DNA of 64,000 bases from Beaufortia kweichowensis (taxonomy: Eukaryota; Chordata; Actinopteri; Cypriniformes; Gastromyzontidae). Positions 1 through 18,075 of this stretch are shown piece after piece; position 1 is the stretch's first letter; each line of letters opens with the position of its first letter. Below the pieces are notes generated by a model. It made no database searches, had not been told where the DNA came from, and was given only the letters and a program-made list of their open reading frames with translations. The stretch is from NCBI GenBank assembly GCA_019155185.1, contig CM032804.1:10764492-10828491 (forward strand). Direction: 5' to 3'. A program made the translations under genes and the position numbers.

Positions 1-38
1 AGACACAGGTGCATTTATGTTTTATGTGTTCATGTTAG

Positions 39-3491
<3,453 letters not shown>

Positions 3492-3965
3492 TGAGACAAA
3501 TGACTTTACTTGACTTTCATGTACTTCAAAGAGAGGATTAAATCCAGATGATGGAACAAAAACAAACCCAAGAATCTTTTAACATCAATACCGATCTTCC
3601 CATAAGTTGAACTATGACCTCAAGATTCCACTTTGCAGTTTTGGCCTGTGTTTATTTTTTATATTTCATAAGATGTTTTTGTAGTATAAAAGGATGTAAA
3701 GGCAAGTCTTTTTCAATGTCTTTAAAATCTTTGTGAATCTTGCATGAAATTGTGTAAGTGTGATTAAAAAGATTTGGCCTGTGGATGTGTGTTTGAGTTC
3801 ATTATGTATGTATTCTCTGTGAGATGGTGATATCCGTTGTAGTTCGTGAAGAGGACACTTTGATGTGATGGGAAAGGTGATTTTGATATTCACGGTGATG
3901 GAAAATTTGAACTTTTAGAGGGAAGGAAATGTTAAACACCAGGAAAACCTAGAGATTATTAAATT

Positions 3966-4028
3966 AATAAAGTGAAACAAGTACCAAAAACAATAGGGAC
4001 CATTTTATTGGATATTTGTAAAAATAAA
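3966..4028 (+). terminator. Candidate eftud2 polyadenylation signals
   Basis: Two AATAAA hexamers, at 3966-3971 and 4023-4028, lie about 480-540 bases after the eftud2 stop codon. Variant ATTAAA hexamers occur earlier (near 3763), so a shorter 3' UTR is possible. I infer the gene ends near 4050; transcript data would decide. Confidence 0.45.
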
Positions 4029-4049
4029 GTATGTGTGTAAAAGATGAAA

Positions 4050-6950
4050 AACCGCAGTAGTGAAGGTTGATATGAGTGAAAGCCATCGAACAGACGCAAG
4101 TCTGACATTTATGTTAATGTCACGTGTCGTCTTGTGTTCTTGTCTATGATGTCCAGAAATTTGAATTTTAATTGCATTTATGTTTCATTTATTTTGATGG
4201 TGGTCTCTAAACTATGTAACCAATAGAAGACAATATACAAATTACTTTTATGACTACATTGTCACTATGGCCAGAAACTTAAATATTTGATCAGTATTGT
4301 TTTGATTAACCAAAAATTTAATCAAGATTAAAACCCAAGAAAAGTGCCAAGAAAGTTATATTACATTGAGTCTGTGTTTATTTGTGCTGTTTTTTTCTAC
4401 TTTAACAGTATATTTTACAACCACTTTAACCAAAACCAGTGGAAAATGTAAATAAAAAAGTAATATTAATATTCTTTACTGCAATAGTTTTTGACATTTA
4501 ACTAAGCAAATCAAAGTCTGGCTGAGGTTAAGTGTCAGTTTGTCAGGGAGAATCATAATTGTAATTTAGTGATGAGTTTTTTATTTCGTTCGTGACTAAA
4601 ATGATGAATAATCAGTCGGCATGAATGATGTGTGTTTGTGATTTAAATATGTGGGATGGTTGTGGCAGCATAAATGACAGGCTTTCTGAACTGTGATTAT
4701 AAGTAAAGCATAGACAAATTACATAATAATATATATCTGTCAAGTTCAACATGTAAAGCCCTACAGTTCATATAAGTGTTCAAAAATAGTTGAATCAACT
4801 ACTGTAGGTCTATTTTACAGAAACACATTAGGTTATCAGTTTAGGCGTTATCAAGAGGGTTTCCTTTAGTGAGAAGAAACGTATTAAGATTGCATTATAA
4901 TATTATTAAATAGGAAACAGTGAGAGATTAGTTATAAAAGATAAAAGAATGCCAATCAGACTTAAATAATAGTGAGGAAGGACTGAATACCAGGTTCACT
5001 TTCCAACAAGATGAATGATGAAATGATATTGTGAGTGAAAGTTCTGGCTCACTGGTGTTTCTTTCTATTTTTAGCAATGATTTTTCAAAGGTTGTGTGTG
5101 TGTTGTGTTGTGTATGCTTCATATTCACTGCCATCAAACCAGATGCCTTAGGCTCAAGCCAGTCACAATGCATGCACACACACACATTCTGCCTCACAGT
5201 CACAAAACTGTCATACAATCACATGAGTCATAAAACTAGTAATACACACTGCAATCATCACAACAATCACTACTTTCAAAGATACCGTGATAACATTTGC
5301 TTATATGGTCTTCCAAAGCAAAACAGCAACACATAGAGACATGCACTTTGAGGGCAATATATACAGCTTTTGTTACTTATGTGTCTTTTCTCACTTACTG
5401 TTCCTTGTTTTCTCAGTTCACAATTGTTCTTTTAGTCCATAACCTGTTCAGTACTCGGTTGTAGGTATTGCTAAACCATGAAATCAAACCACATGAGGGC
5501 AGCGTTTCTCGCACCAATTATAGAAACATATTTAGTCAGTATACTGTATGCATTTAGCACAATTTCACAAACATAACTGTCCCACCCCACAGCATCTTTG
5601 AGAGAAAATCAAACCAGCATTTCCCAACCAGTTAGACAACCCACATATAAGAAAAAATGTAATGTCATCAATGTAATGTAATTAAATTTAAACATCTAGA
5701 AATCTTTTATCCCTCCAATTCTTCCCATCAGTTCCACAGTCTTATCAGATTAACCCGGGCATGTTGAGTTCCCATGTTGAGTAAAACATCTCAGAAAGTT
5801 TATTCTAATGAGTTTCGACTGTGATCATTTGTACAATCACATTGACCGACTAATTAATAAACTGATTTGATGTGACAATGACATCATCTTGACCCATGTT
5901 TCAGTTTTGCCTCTTTACCAAGTCCTCCGCTCATTTCCCAAAAAGTTGGAGCATTCGTGTTAAGCAGGGCGCCAGGGATTTTCTGGCAGACATGTTGAGC
6001 AAGGGATAATGTGATGAAGACAAGCGTTGGAGCGCTCTGTGTCACTTCAGGCTGTTTTTGAGCTCCATATGCTAAACCCCTGTTGTACAGCAAAGCCACC
6101 AAGGGTGTCCAAACTTTGGAGGCCTTATTTCACCCTATTTCCCAGTCAAAACTATGGGAACAGTTTGATTGGATCCATGCCATTCTAGCAGCAATAATTA
6201 TTTCATGCCCTTGGACTCAGATCGACCTAACTTTGCCATAATCTGAGAAGTGAGAGAGAGAGGGACAGACACAGAGAATAAAACAAAGAATCGGAGAGAG
6301 AGAGATAAGCCTCTGGTTAGGAGGAAACCCCATTTCCAATGTCACTGTCGGTATAAGATGTCAGCCAATGCACCTGAACCAGTCAACATCCTGTCAGAGT
6401 GTCTGAATGTCAGAGTTGAAAGCAGATGGAGAGGTGGCAATGGTTCGGTCAGACTTTAGACTGATGGAACACGGTTTCAGGGTAAGAACCGTCAATTCAC
6501 ATACTGGTTGAGGGTATGGGACAGGTATTAGATGTCTTGGTGGTGTTCTCTATTAACTCTTTCTAAAATTTAATTTAATTTTTACAAATAAAATTAACTT
6601 ATAATCCATCAGAATAATTGCATTTTTTGTTTAATATTTAATAAATTTTTCATATTTAAAAAGTGTATTTATTTTATCATCATCATATACATATTCAAAT
6701 GACACTATAATATGATCTGTAAAGCTGATGATGATGAAAAGCACAATACAAATACAGTGACTATTCATATTTTACTGTTAATAATGTAAAATACAGCTGC
6801 AAGCTAAAAATGATGTGTTTACGAAAAAGACAAAATAAAATAAAATAAAACAGTCAAAGTATTGGATTTTGTTATTTGAGTTTGAACAAAGGCTTGAGTA
6901 TTTCGTGTTGTTATTATATAATTTGATTTAGTTAGTTAGAGGCAGAACAG
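4050..6950. other. Intergenic, eftud2 to gjc1
   Basis: AT-rich spacer between two genes on the same strand. Open frames here are short and have no codon pattern or splice context I would trust. There are short GA runs (6253-6310) and TA/TTTA-rich stretches. I see no recognisable gene, tRNA or large repeat. The HIGD1B gene that lies between the human orthologues is not recognisable here. Confidence 0.5.
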
Positions 6951-7549
6951 AACACAATGGCTTATTATTTGAGAAAGAAAACGGGCGCGCGCATTGTGCT
7001 TGCGCAAGTTCATCATCCTTCGCCTTTAGTGAAATTCCTCTCGTCAGTGTGCAATCATCCGTCTATCTTCCCCTTCAGTATTAATGCGCTTTAGCATCTT
7101 TCGGACAAGGTCGTGCACTTTTGCCTGTCACCATGAAAAACAATCAAACAGTAGGGAGGGTGGACGGTGGAAACGTCTATTCTTTCCAACCTCCTCGTGG
7201 GGACGGAGATGAGAAGGGGACACAACTTAAAATCCTCGTCATTTATTGATAGAAAGTCAGCACGTGTTCATTGTAGTGGGTAACGCGACTGAAAACGACA
7301 ACGGGCTACGCAAATAATGACCCGTTCGGCTTTCCTTAACTGCGAGCGCGCGTGAATGTTTCGCCAGCAGCGCACGAGACGAGCTCGCGCCAGACGCGCG
7401 AAAATGAACTCAACGATTAGCGAGGACCATTCCTTCACAGTGACTGATTTATCCTCTGGCATTTTTTAATAAAACGTCGCAAATGTACATCAAAATAACG
7501 TTTGTCACTACACAGCATGTCAAAATTGGACAGTACTAGCCACGCTCTG
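6950..7549 (+). promoter_or_regulatory. CpG-rich promoter region of gjc1
   Basis: Base composition changes abruptly here to many CpG dinucleotides (for example the gcgcgcgc-like tract near 6984 and cgagcgcgcg near 7342) after several kilobases of AT-rich DNA. It ends at a likely noncoding first exon. A CpG-type promoter for the downstream connexin gene is inferred; the exact start site is not visible. Confidence 0.5.
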
Positions 7550-7687
7550 AGGTCTCGTGAAGTCTTCAAGACGGAGGCAGCGGCTAGTCCGACAACGGAC
7601 GACTTCAACGGCGATTAAAACACGGGGACCTTTCGTTTGACCGGGGCATCCTTTTCATTAAAACAATCATCACAGACTCGCAGAGCG
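7550..7687 (+). other. gjc1: Probable noncoding first exon of gjc1 (5' UTR)
   Basis: A GC-rich stretch ends in a good donor (gcagagcg followed by gtaaggg at 7688). Connexin genes typically have one or more noncoding 5' exons and a single coding exon, and a matching acceptor (gccaacag) occurs at 23531-23538, just before the connexin start codon. The left boundary is approximate. Splicing across 15.8 kb is inferred. Confidence 0.5.
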
Positions 7688-9467
7688 GTAAGGGTCACAT
7701 TTTAATCATAACTGTATTCATAACTAGTGGAATATTCGTGTGGAGAAGCAGCACGTGCGCGTGAATGATGGGAGTTGGGCACAGCATCCCATATTAGTAA
7801 GCTGATGGGTATTGGTCAATTTTGCTTTTAATAAATTTATTTAGGCTTTTGGAGAAAAATTGCTCTAACTTTTGTGTAAACCACGACAAAGTGTTAATAT
7901 ATTAGCCTGGAAAGCACAAGAAATGACACTTTTGTTGTACATTTAGCCTTGGATTTGTGCTGACAGGATCATAATGCATTATAGACTTAACATTTTCTGC
8001 TTACGATGCTTTTGCTGGGGCAAAGCTGAAATTGGGGTTTTGACTCATGTATGGTTTAGGTTTTTGATCTGATCTCTGGCTCTGTTGCGCGCGGAGCCTG
8101 AGAGAGAATTTGACATTTTTCTTGCTTTTTATTTTCTAAAGTAGTTTTTAAATAATCACAAATGTTTTTATTAGGTAGCCAGCGGAAAGAACCACAATAA
8201 GAGCAGTAATAGAAAATCATCAGCTGTAAGTTAAGAAGCAAAGATGCTTTCTAAAGTCTAAAGTCACCAAACCCTGTTGATTTGTCAGATTATACACTGG
8301 CATCAAGTAATTACATTTATTCATTTAGTCATGTTTGTAATATATGGAAAATAATATTTTGGACAAACTGTGGCTGCCATTGCCATGGGAAATGTATTTG
8401 TGTATTTGTCCCCATGGCATTTCAATGTATTTTCTTCCTGTCATCCTGTTAGTGCTTAGCTAGTTTTATTCAGTGTTTGGTCCAGGTCTGTCTGGTTAAT
8501 GTCTGCTCAGAGAAGCTCATATTTTACGGTTAAACATGCACACTGTACAATACCACTTTTCTGCTCTTTGCTCTTCATCAACAAACCTTGCAGGTTTTTG
8601 TCACAGTTATGCACCAAAACACCTTATTAAAGTATTTAGCTCACATTAGAGCTTGAAAAATCTTTCATTAGCGGAGGTGAGGTGATAGAGCGTAATAAAG
8701 CAAAATAAGACAAGTGTGTTTATTAATTTAAAACAGCAAGTATGTACATTTCCATTTTCCTATTATTTCACAAGATTACTTGCTGCTTCAGTGCTCTCTT
8801 TTTCTCTCATTTTCTTTCTCTCTCTGCTGTCTTTGGTTGCAAAAGTTGCTTTGTAGGCGCTTTTTTATGTCCCGAAAAATCACAATGGCTGATTAGATTA
8901 TGATTAGATAAATGATTAGTTAATTATACTGACATGGAATGTTATACAGGACAGTTAATTTGCGCAATGGTGTGTTTTTGGCTTTGATTAAGGTTGTATT
9001 CTTTGAATATACAAGTTTATAGAAGACAGTGTGATGTAGAAATAAATAAAAAAAAATGAAAAATTTTAATGGGTTTGTACAGTTTAACATTTTTATTGCA
9101 TTGGACATCAACAACAGATTGTTTTGGAGATAGAAGACAGATCAGGTGCATTACAACTAGGGCATCCTACTGCTTTAAATAATAATTTCTTTGAGACTTA
9201 GTACAGAAAGAATTTCACTTTGCCCATACACCCTCTCCTATACAATCAAATCCTTCTTTTTCCATTAAAAAATGTTTTCATCAAAGGTCTACAAGGAGGT
9301 TCTGTGTGCGATACAATATTGTTCCCCTGTGACTTACTACCCAGTAGACACGCAGTAGATTTGTAGCAGAAAGAAAAAATGTAATGTAAAGAAAGGGATG
9401 AAAATTGCATTTCACCCTGGTAAAAGAGAGATGAGGAGCACATTCTGTCTGACATGCAATTACATTT

Positions 9468-9468
<1 letters not shown>

Positions 9469-9513
<45 letters not shown>
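9469..9513. repeat. CA/TG dinucleotide microsatellite
   Basis: An uninterrupted CA run of about 45 bases. It creates low-complexity open frames on the minus strand (repeating Val-Cys) that are not genes. Confidence 0.95.
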
Positions 9514-9516
<3 letters not shown>

Positions 9517-12500
9517 CATGTACTGTGAAGACGTCTGAACTGAAAAACCTGGCTTGTGTACAGCTTTCTAGGATAGGCATGCACACACATAAAGAGGCGA
9601 AACAGACTGCTCTGTTCCGGTTGGTCAAAGCCAGTTTTGACCATCCAGATCGAGGAGACATCAGATAATTGGGAAAGCTCTGAAGCCGCTCATTTAGTCT
9701 GTTACAAAGTCTGTCAATAGCTCAAACCATATGAAGATCAAAATGAATGGTGAAGAGTACGGTTCGGCAAATAATGGATTTTGCAGAGACAGCTTGTGGG
9801 GAAAAGCATATTGCTGATACTTAATATTTAGAATGGTACAAATTAATATATTAAATGGCAATATACCATTCAATGTAAAATAGTGTTGCAGCGAACTTAA
9901 CAATATAATCCTTAATATGTTTTATAATTATTACATAAAATAAATAACAGGTATGTCCAGATGAGTTTTTATTAAATAACTTGTATTTTCATAAAATTGT
10001 CCTTAGTCTTTTTAATTGCTTGGTAGGTAAGCATTCAACATGTGATGTTTTAATCAAATTAAGGTTTTTATAGCATTTATCGTAATATGGCGAATGAGTT
10101 ATAAGAGCTGAGCCTGCGTTACTAATGCCGTATCTTAAGCTACTGAGGTCTAAGTCAGATAAATGCATTTCTATCGACTCGTGGCAACATATTGATTTTG
10201 TCACTTAAGTACTAAAATGACATAATAGATAGAAACCCATGCAAATACTCACAAATGTTACATTTAAAGATTTAAAGGCTTGTGCTTTATGACACAAAAT
10301 GCTTCTTATTTCCACTTTAAGCCCAAGGTGCCCTTCAGTGCCACCTACAAAAAACTATCAATTGTTATTGGCAATTTATTTTACAGTTCCAGTATTTCTG
10401 TTTTTACCATTCACAAACACTATAAAGAGAGCCTACAGTGAGTATGTTGTACTTCTGTTTGTGCATTGACATATGAGTTTTGTTGAAAGAAGCGCTGTTC
10501 TTATCTTCATTGTGACTCACAATGACTCGATCATTCTTTGCAATACACACATATACTGTACATGCGAAATGTTTATGTGTGTAGTTACAGATCCTCAGTG
10601 ACATTCCCAGTGGGAAGGAGTCTCATGTGATTCTTTTCTCCACCCAGCTTACTACCAAAGCAAACCTTTGTCATCCCTACACGCACACACACACACACAG
10701 TGTGCATTTTCAGCTTCTGTGGCTGAGTGAGTAAATCTGCAATAAGTATTAATAGTATGTGACAGCCAGGGATGACTGCAGAGACAGGACACACTGAGAT
10801 AACAGAGGCCAGACACACACTCTCACAAACACAAGCCATTCTGATTTACAGCTTTTTTTCCCATCGTCTGTCCAGCATCATCTTTCTCAAAACTTTTTTT
10901 CCCTCCCACACACAACCTGTGTAACAGACAACTGCATGGGCTCTGTTGACCCAGCCAAGTCTGGGCCCTGTCAAGGGGACAATAGAGATAAAGATAGAGA
11001 AAAACAGGTTAATACATATTATACTTAAGGAATCTATAGGTCTCAGCCTTTGGTATGTCTGTGGCTCTATTGCTTTCATGAAGCGAGTGTAGCGAGCAGG
11101 AAATGTTTTTTACAATTCTGATTGCTGTATTGATATGCCTTTTTGTGTCCCCCATTCCTTTAGAATCTACATCACTGGCTTAGTAAATGTAAACGCTCTT
11201 CTGCAAATTTTGTCACTGCTATGCCAGTGCCACAGTAAAAAACAGACGTGAATATAATCGATATGTTTACAAAAGTTGAAATAAATAGGATTTTATAAAA
11301 ATGCTAAATCTATGTGTAATCTATATACATACAAGTTACTCATACTAAAGAAATTTTACAAAAAAGTTTAATTGTTTTGTGTAGTTGGGACATAGTGAAA
11401 AAGAGACTCCCCTGCTGCACAAAATTCTCCCCTGCAGAGTTCTCTGTGTACTTGTCTTGTACACATATGGTGTGAGTCTGAATTTCTTTTTGGACTGGGC
11501 CTGTCTCCAAAATAAAGATACTAAGGGAGTGATGTAATATAAAGAGAACTTTTCTCTAAATATGTCTCTTAAGCTAAACTCTTTCTTTGCTGATAGAAGT
11601 GGATGTACTCTTAATTTGCAGGGGTAAATCAATAGCAAAGTATTTACCTTGAAAACAATGTTATTGCACATTCTGTGTCTCTTTTTTTTTCTTAAATGAT
11701 TTTTAAGTTTTCTCCTTTCCTTTCACCTCTAACTCTCCCACAGTGATCCTGCCATAAGCACAGTGACAGACCTCTTGGTTACATCATCAACGCAAAACAT
11801 GACTCCTCCAACACAGGTCAAAAAGTATTAGAATGTGTGTGCCTGTGTACATTTGAGTGTGTGTAGGAGTTGTCCTTGTTTCCTGTCTTTTCCCCAAGAC
11901 ATATTCAGAGGGAGTATCATTCACCCATGGCTGGGTTTCCATGGCCACAAGGACTGAGCCTATCAGAGCACAGGGCCACCATGTGCTCCAGACGAGGAAA
12001 AAGCCCACCGGCAACACATATGCTAGCGTGCTAACACTAACCCAGCGTCTTTGCGTGGCTCAACTTCTCTTTCTCTCCCCCTCTGTCCTTAAACCATAAC
12101 TTTCTCCTCTGTTTTAAATAGCTTGATGTGTTTATAATGTTTTCCCATTTGTTTTCCTATTGTCATTTTCCTGTGGGAATACATGAATAATAAGGGAAGA
12201 GGACGGATGGACAGAAGTAGCAGGAAAGAAAAGGGGACAGAAGCAGGGGGACAAACAAGCCAAAATGTAAAAATAGAAAACGTGACCAGGCAATATTTTC
12301 CCATGATTTATTATGTCTGAGGGAATGTTTATACTGTGAAAATGTGTAAGCATGTTGTAGAGAGGTATGGGAGAAAAGAAATGTGTCTATCACCATATTG
12401 AGGGAAATCTCTAAATATTATTATGCAGGTCAACAACTTCATTTTCCTATATGGTCGAATGCTCTTTAAACTGTAATGGAATTGTATTGTTTCCCTGCAG

Positions 12501-15500
12501 GAGCTATTGTGTCCATAAAAAAATGAAATTCCTATTGTTAGAGTTGATTCAGACTTGGTTTTCGTTTAAGATGCTGTTATCTGCTGAGGTATGGGATTGT
12601 GAGCTTTCAGTGGAGGAAAGCACAGCGCTCTTTTTCTCGCATAGACTCATTATTGCACGTACCTTGATCAAAGGCTGGAAGCTTAGTTTTTGGAGAAATC
12701 CCCTCTATGGCAAGTCATCGTTTCCATGGAGACTAAAATATTTCCCCTATGTTTACTCTAAGCTGTGACTTCATGGCTCTATTGTATGTTTCCCCCTTCT
12801 CTCCTTTAAAATAGAAAATCAGGTCAAAACAGGGTTTAAATATCCTTTCAGTTTTTAGCATGGCATAAAAACTTGAAATCCTCAGAATAACACAAAAGTA
12901 AACATTGGTGGCAGACGTTGTGTAAAAATGAACCAGTATTATTGAAGGACAAGCAATGGACAGAATGGCAGCATACAGAAGCATTAGAAATAACTGGACT
13001 TTCTATACATTCACTGCCACGCATAAACCATATTTGCAGATGTTTGGAGTCTTACAGTATGATTTCACTACGGTGGAAATCCACCCAATGCCGCTTACAA
13101 TGCCAGAGCTGTTGCTTTGAACATGAATATGCTTTTTCTTTGCCAGTGTCAATCCTATTATCCACCTTGAGAATGTGGTGCTTGCCTTTTATAGAAATGA
13201 ATGGAAAGTGCTTGCTTACCTTTGTTAAAAAAGGAGGGCAATGAAAATGCATGTTTATTGAAGTTTTTGCAAGTGGCTTTTCAATCATTTATTTGATTTA
13301 TTTATTTACCATTTACTTGGCAAATTGTGCTCTAAAAAACATGTTTGAGTTGAGACAGTGTTGCTACGCAAAAAGATGTTTGTTTGGAGGAATACGCCAT
13401 TCTAAAAAGTTTGTGAAATACTAGTGTAGAGAATATTTAGTGAAAATATTTTCGACTTTCTTCTGTATTATTTTATTCTGCTACTCTCACAGATCTATGG
13501 ATTGTATTTCATGCCTTTGTTTAGGGGCTTTCCTCTGTTACCTACTACAAGATTATGTCACCAGTAATGGTGCTGTGGGTTTTTAAACAGTGACTTCACT
13601 TTGATGTCAAAACAACAGCCATGAGTAGCTGCATTGCTTACATTTATGTGAAAGATGCTTTTGGACCAGGTTGTGTGTATATTACGTTGACGTACAAGCC
13701 CAAATATTTCCAGTATTGTGTTTGGAATATCACATCTTTGGCAGAGAATGTGTTATTGTGATAAATTGTTATCTGAAATGTGATGTCATATGCAGTGCCC
13801 TCTTGCTAAATTTGCCTAAAAAAGGAATATAAAATACAAGAGAGGAAAGTGAGATAAGTCTTGACTGTTCACCCTCACGCATGTAAAGGTATCGGCAACC
13901 TATTTAATGCTATTTTAACATTCTGTCAATCATTTTTACTTTTCCATATGATATTAACTTGTCTTCTAGATAATCTGAACAACTGGACAAAATTGTGATG
14001 TAAACACTGTCCAAACTTGAGTGATATAGAGGTCAGATGAATGCACCAAGAAAAAAGGCAGTCAGACCATGAATAAGACTGAGAATGAAGAGACATAATG
14101 AGGTGATAATGAGGTAATACAGTTCCTTTTTTGTGTTTTAATTAATTTTGTGTACATGTGTGTGTATACATAGCAGTGTTTCGTGCATCATTATTTAGTG
14201 ACAGCAAAATAACTTTAAGTCATGATTCTGGAGTCTAAGTTTAATGTAATGAGATAAAAAGACTCATCATATCAGTTTGTTAAAAATACATAGGGTCAGA
14301 GAAATGACTTTTCAGTTCAGTGACTTTTATACAACGCAGTTCATAAACTTCCTCATTTATACTTGCAAATCTAAAGCTCAGTTAAGTTTTGTGGGTCATT
14401 TAAACAATGTTTGTTTGTGTCACTCTGCGTGCATAATATAGATGCATTTTATTGTATGCAGAATAAAAATAATGATCACATCATGTTGAGAATTCTCACT
14501 GCAGGGCCTCAATCCTGTAAGGACAGATCTGAGAACAGATACATGGACACTATTATAAGCTTTTTAAATTATCTTTAATTGGGAGATGGAGCAAAAAATA
14601 CTAACCCCTTTAAAAACGTAACATAGATTTTACCAACCCATTTGTGTGTGTGATTTCTATAAATTACACAACAGTCTAAAAAAACAAAAGATCTCCACAC
14701 ATGACACCAATCAATACAAAAATGTGTGTGTGTCTGTCAATAAAAAAATGTGTGTGTCTGTTAGTTTATGCTTTTTTTTTACATTTTTATAGAGGTAGGA
14801 GTAGATGCGTCACTCTTGGAAAATTAATTGAAGTGTTCATGAGCATTACATCAGCCTGAAAAATAATTTTTTTGTGTGTGATTTGAGCTGAAACATGATA
14901 ACATATCATAGTATTCCTGATTAGACATTGCAATGTAATCTTTGCATTGGGAAATTTTAGTTTGGTCCAAAACATAACTAGTGCCTACGAAGAAAATAAC
15001 TGCCCAGGGCTGTTAAAATGATGAACTAACTTGCCCTAAAGGGACATTGATTTATGCACAGTTCCTTCTGGTCGATAACAGTACAGTGTATGTATTCAGT
15101 ATGGTGACTGAATAATAATCAGGGGCAGGATGGAGGTCAGTGTGTAGCTGTAGCAGGAGAATAAGAGTAACATGGACATCTAAGGTGAGATAGGAATGAT
15201 GAAGAGTCCAAGAAGTCTCTTACGTGAGCAGGGTCCGGTATTAACAAATGACAAGTAAAACTTTGCTTTGCTTGTAGATAAAATGTTATACCGCATCAAG
15301 AATAGTTAAATAGTTCCATTGTACCATAATATTAAATACAATTAAAAACGTTTTTATACTAAAAACTGCATTATGCTGGTAAGAAGTATTTATGGCTGCC
15401 ATTTACACGTGTGACTAAAAGTTAATTTACTGTTTTTAAATTAAATTAATGTTTTTTTATTAGTGTCTAAATGACCAGATTTAATGCAGTATTTATTTTT

Positions 15501-17949
15501 TGTGAACAATTAGAACATTAACAATACATCTACATTTCATCTTTTTTTAGCTGTTGTTTAACCCTTTACACCCAAAACTGCTATTTAAAAAACAGCACGT
15601 AAATCTATACATAAAAAGATATTGAACTGGCCCTGAAAAACTGTGTGACTGGCTCATAGACACAGGAAAATAAAAGGTCTGTGATTTGATTACACAGTTC
15701 AGCTGAGAATTCAGCAAACATGCTCTGCATAACACCCAAAATCCTGTTTTATGGAGAAGAGGGTAAAGCGATGAAGAGGATGAATGGATGAATTTAACAG
15801 TGACACACACAGACTCAGAGGTGAATAAGGGAAGGAAAGCTCACAGAAAGACTGGATTGGGGGAAGGGATGCTGGTCTAGTCGATTCTCACATGGACAAC
15901 ATGTACACGCACACACAGTCCGTGATTCATTTTCCATCATTAACAGTGTCTGTTTTAAGATCAGTATTTTGTGTTTGTTTGCACATATTTGATGATTACA
16001 AATGTGAAATATAGGACTTTTGTGTAATACGCACGAATGTGAGCGGCGTTGTGTGTGTAAATGTGTGCGAGTGTGTGTTTTCTGAGCAGTCTGTCTGTTT
16101 ACCCTCCAGTCATTTACAGTTTCTGCATGGTTTGATGAATATGCTCCAGTGGTTGTGTATGTGTGTGTTTATATAGATATATACAAGAGAGCGAGGGTTT
16201 GCTTTAATTTGACCATTCCATGTTAAATATACACCGTTATCTTTGCTCGTTCTTTGTTCTCTCTCTGTTTAAAAATGATGTCTCTGCATCCCTTTTTTAT
16301 CACAGAACATTACCATTCATAGAAATGCTGGGGAATATTATCATAAAATTCATTTATAAAAATGCTCCCGTGGTGTACTTGTGTTGACATTCTCCTCTTG
16401 CCTTTAGGTTTCAAAGGATGCATGTTGTGTCTGTTTTTTGTGTAAGTGTATTGTCTGAATTATGCCATTTGAATCTTCTGCCTTAAAAGCTCAGTTAGCT
16501 TGACATTATAATACATTCACGTAAAATATATAAATATATGTGCAACATGTAAGTCGTACAAGTGCAACAACCATGACAGTGTGAGTGCAAAGAATACGTT
16601 TTTGTTCTTTATGAGAAAATTCAGGCGTGAAACCATTTTTTGACCATAACTGTGATCTGGGAAGACATGTTGAGCAGCTTCCTTTGTATATTTTTCTGTA
16701 TTATTTTTGTGGTTAGAGATAAATATTGAACATCAGTTTGTAACTCCTCCACATTTGTTAATCACTTACTGTATAGCTTTGTCCAAATCTTCAGGAGGAC
16801 ACCGTAGTATGACTGTTTAACAGTGTCTCTAAGGAGATTCTGCGTATTAGACATCGGAAGAACATAAAAATACCAAACATGTGTAGACGCTGTGTGTGAT
16901 TTAGAAAACTCCCTTAAGGCATCATTAATCACTTTGCCCCAACATTAGGCAAACTGAGCAGATGTTCCCACACATAACGTTAAGCTCTTGAATTATCCTT
17001 AATGAGAACATCCGCTATAACACCTCTCACTCCTATCAGCAACACTCATTTAAAAACACAAACTAGCACATTTACACGAACAGTCTGCTTAGTGACAGAT
17101 GAGTTGCTCATTTTATATATCTATAGAGATATTTGCTGTGGAACTCCAAACCTTGAACCCTTCAGCCTCAAGTGTCTCTCCTCAACATTCACATTATTGT
17201 GTCTTTTTCTCTTTATTCTGTGCATTTACGTTCTCACAATAATTTTCTGCACTCACCCTTTCTGCCAGTCCTCTTTATCTCGCCCAGTCCTTCACAGCTC
17301 AGTATATTTGTCACTGCACTTTCTTTTGCTCCTTCTCTTTAACATCTTTATACTTTCACCTGCTCTATGTATAGTTTCAGTATAAAGCTTTTTGGTAATC
17401 AAAGCTGTCAGGTTGTCAGTATGAAAAACATCTGTCTCAAAAACGCATTTAGCTGACTCAAACTTGGCCATTTATGAGGTATGTTCATGTTGTAATCCAC
17501 AGTTATGTTTCCTCTGAAGGTGTTTTGATTAATCTGCTAGTTTCAGCCCTGAGGGACCTGCTATAGTCAACATGTGCTTAATATCTCACCTCATTTCATA
17601 CCCTAGAAGTATAAATGTCATTTCCTGTGGGGGTTACTATTTCTTTCCTTCTCACACATCAATAAATGTCTTGCTTTCTAAGTGCCATTTTTTTGATGAA
17701 TTTGTAAAAGTTTAAAGCTGACAGTGTGGTATATGGCAAAAAGATACACGTCTATGTGTTAAAGAGAGCAGAAAGGCACAGAATGTGTTTTCATCAGTTG
17801 TACTTGTACTGACTCCAGAATTTGAAATGATCTGCTTTCTAAATCTTTGGAACGATACAGTAAATTCTCAAACTGAGAAAGTATAGGTCAGCATTGGATA
17901 GTGTGACCTGCTAATAAACACAGATTCGGGATATTTGGGATATTTTAGA

Positions 17950-18075
17950 TCTTTGCATTCATTTACGTTTATGCACTTGAAAGTCACTTTTGTCCAAAGT
18001 GCATTATACTATATTTTTTATAAATGTGCAATCCCTGGGATCGAACTCACAACCTTACCATTGTTAGCTACAGAA
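17950..18075 (+). repeat. SINE-like / tRNA-B-box-containing fish repeat fragment
   Basis: The order 'catttacgtttatgcacttg', then 'cttttgtccaaagtgc', then 'ccctgggatcgaactcacaacctt' matches a dispersed element common in cyprinid genomes. The last part resembles an inverted tRNA T-loop/B-box. A second, reverse-oriented copy of its core is at 28121-28170. The copy is diverged and its boundaries are approximate. Confidence 0.6.

Noticed and set aside
5884..6102. 72-residue minus-strand frame in the eftud2-gjc1 spacer
   Set aside because: No recognisable motif, splice signals or neighbouring exons; length is within chance.
6361..6459. Short frame before the gjc1 promoter as a possible missing HIGD1B-like gene
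   Set aside because: No resemblance to the HIG1 domain; appears to be chance.
9281..9661. Minus-strand frame with a poly-Cys-Val stretch
   Set aside because: Produced by the CA microsatellite, not a gene.
18025..18070. tRNA gene suggested by a B-box-like gatcgaactc
   Set aside because: No matching A box or cloverleaf; it fits a SINE-like dispersed repeat instead.
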